DNA of 64,000 nt from Siphonodentalium dalli (taxonomy: Eukaryota; Mollusca; Scaphopoda; Gadilida; Siphonodentaliidae), in assembly GCA_032622095.1 (NCBI GenBank), contig CP136066.1:185974716-186038715 (forward strand). The letters are read 5' to 3'. A program made the translations under genes and the position numbers. Of this stretch, positions 63,502-64,000 are shown piece by piece. Each line of letters begins with the position of its first letter. Positions within the stretch are counted from its first letter, which is position 1. Below the pieces are notes generated by a model that worked only from the letters and a program-made list of their open reading frames with translations, did no database searches and was not told the origin of the DNA.

Positions 63502-63930
63502 TTCTCCACTGTCAACAAGTGGTTGTCAGTTCCGGTAGACAAACGCCCAACCAGGTAGACAAACGCCCAATGCACACGTGCTTAAATTCTCAGAACATTA
63601 CAAACATCATTCATGTCATAAAATATCCTGAAATATCTAACAATTTTAAAAGAATTAGTTAATTGTTGTGTAGTTTTACGCATGACGTGATTATTCCGAC
63701 TTCAATAAAAAGTTTAATTTTAAATAAGAAGTTGCAAACAATCCAAAATCAGCCCAAATATTTTGGAGAAAAAAAACCCAAGAAAATCAACATTTGAATA
63801 GTACTCGAATTTTAACCCTGTTGGCACATCGGTCTTATAAAAAATCTTTCCTCAATACCTGACTTGAGGAACAAAATTCTCAAGAACCTGTCCTTCAGAC
63901 CTGTTATAGTTTTATTATCTTATTATTATA
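63502..63930. promoter_or_regulatory. MIPOL1 5' UTR / promoter region, not resolved
   Basis: Upstream of the MIPOL1 ATG on the minus strand. A direct repeat GTAGACAAACGCCCAA lies at 63535-63569. No TATA box at a convincing distance or CpG island was recognised. Confidence 0.35.
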
Positions 63931-63934
63931 AAAG

Positions 63935-64000
63935 CTGGCAATATTCGGCATATAACTGGTCTTCATGTATACAATCCGATTCGATGGTCCCCGTATCATC
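63935..64000 (-). mobile_element. T7 MITE, start of a copy cut by the window end
   Basis: CAATCCGATTCGATGGTCCCC matches the inverse of 47770-47795. Confidence 0.65.

Overview
This window is nuclear DNA of an animal, AT-rich and crowded with repeats. The evidence for an animal is one spliced gene with 11 GT-AG introns that is recognisably metazoan (MIPOL1), one Ty3/Gypsy-type LTR retrotransposon, a relic of a HARBI1-like Harbinger transposase and many short inverted-repeat elements (MITEs). The repeat style suggests a marine invertebrate, perhaps a mollusc or other lophotrochozoan; that is inference. No bacterial operons, rRNA, CRISPR array or convincing tRNA were seen.

Layout. 1-31.4 kb: no supportable host gene. 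It holds dispersed repeats, minisatellites, a perfect 683-bp tandem duplication, a satellite with TGACCT motifs, a hAT-type MITE with an 8-bp target duplication, a Harbinger element with a decayed transposase, and several TTAA-flanked MITEs. 31.4-37.7 kb: a young LTR retrotransposon inserted in an older MITE; its 5' LTR has itself been split by another MITE, and gag-pol carries three frameshifts. 38.0-39.9 kb: a foldback-like element whose long terminal inverted repeats are built from short subrepeats. 40-64 kb: the MIPOL1 gene on the minus strand (ATG at 63493, stop at 43979, 12 coding exons, 675 codons plus stop), its introns packed with MITEs.

The main theme is TTAA-target MITEs. At least eight families (called T1-T8 here) are bounded by TTAA, the piggyBac-type target. 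Three of them (T1, T2, T3) begin CCCTTT and share the same internal hairpin of about 69 nt. The hairpin keeps its pairing by compensatory changes and keeps one mismatch at the same place. A pogo/Tigger-like MITE (P1) and a GGTCCCCAGAGGG palindrome family (D) were recognised only right of 40 kb.

MIPOL1 encodes a coiled-coil protein. Exons 5-12 follow the vertebrate protein segment by segment; exons 1-4 add a long N-terminal part, including a 632-bp Ser/Pro-rich exon. Two odd features could affect splicing: a tandem array grown from the 3' edge of exon 8, carrying decoy donor sites, and a 19-nt micro-exon candidate that would shift the frame. Gene models, repeat limits and family names come from reading the sequence by eye; limits without a target duplication are approximate.
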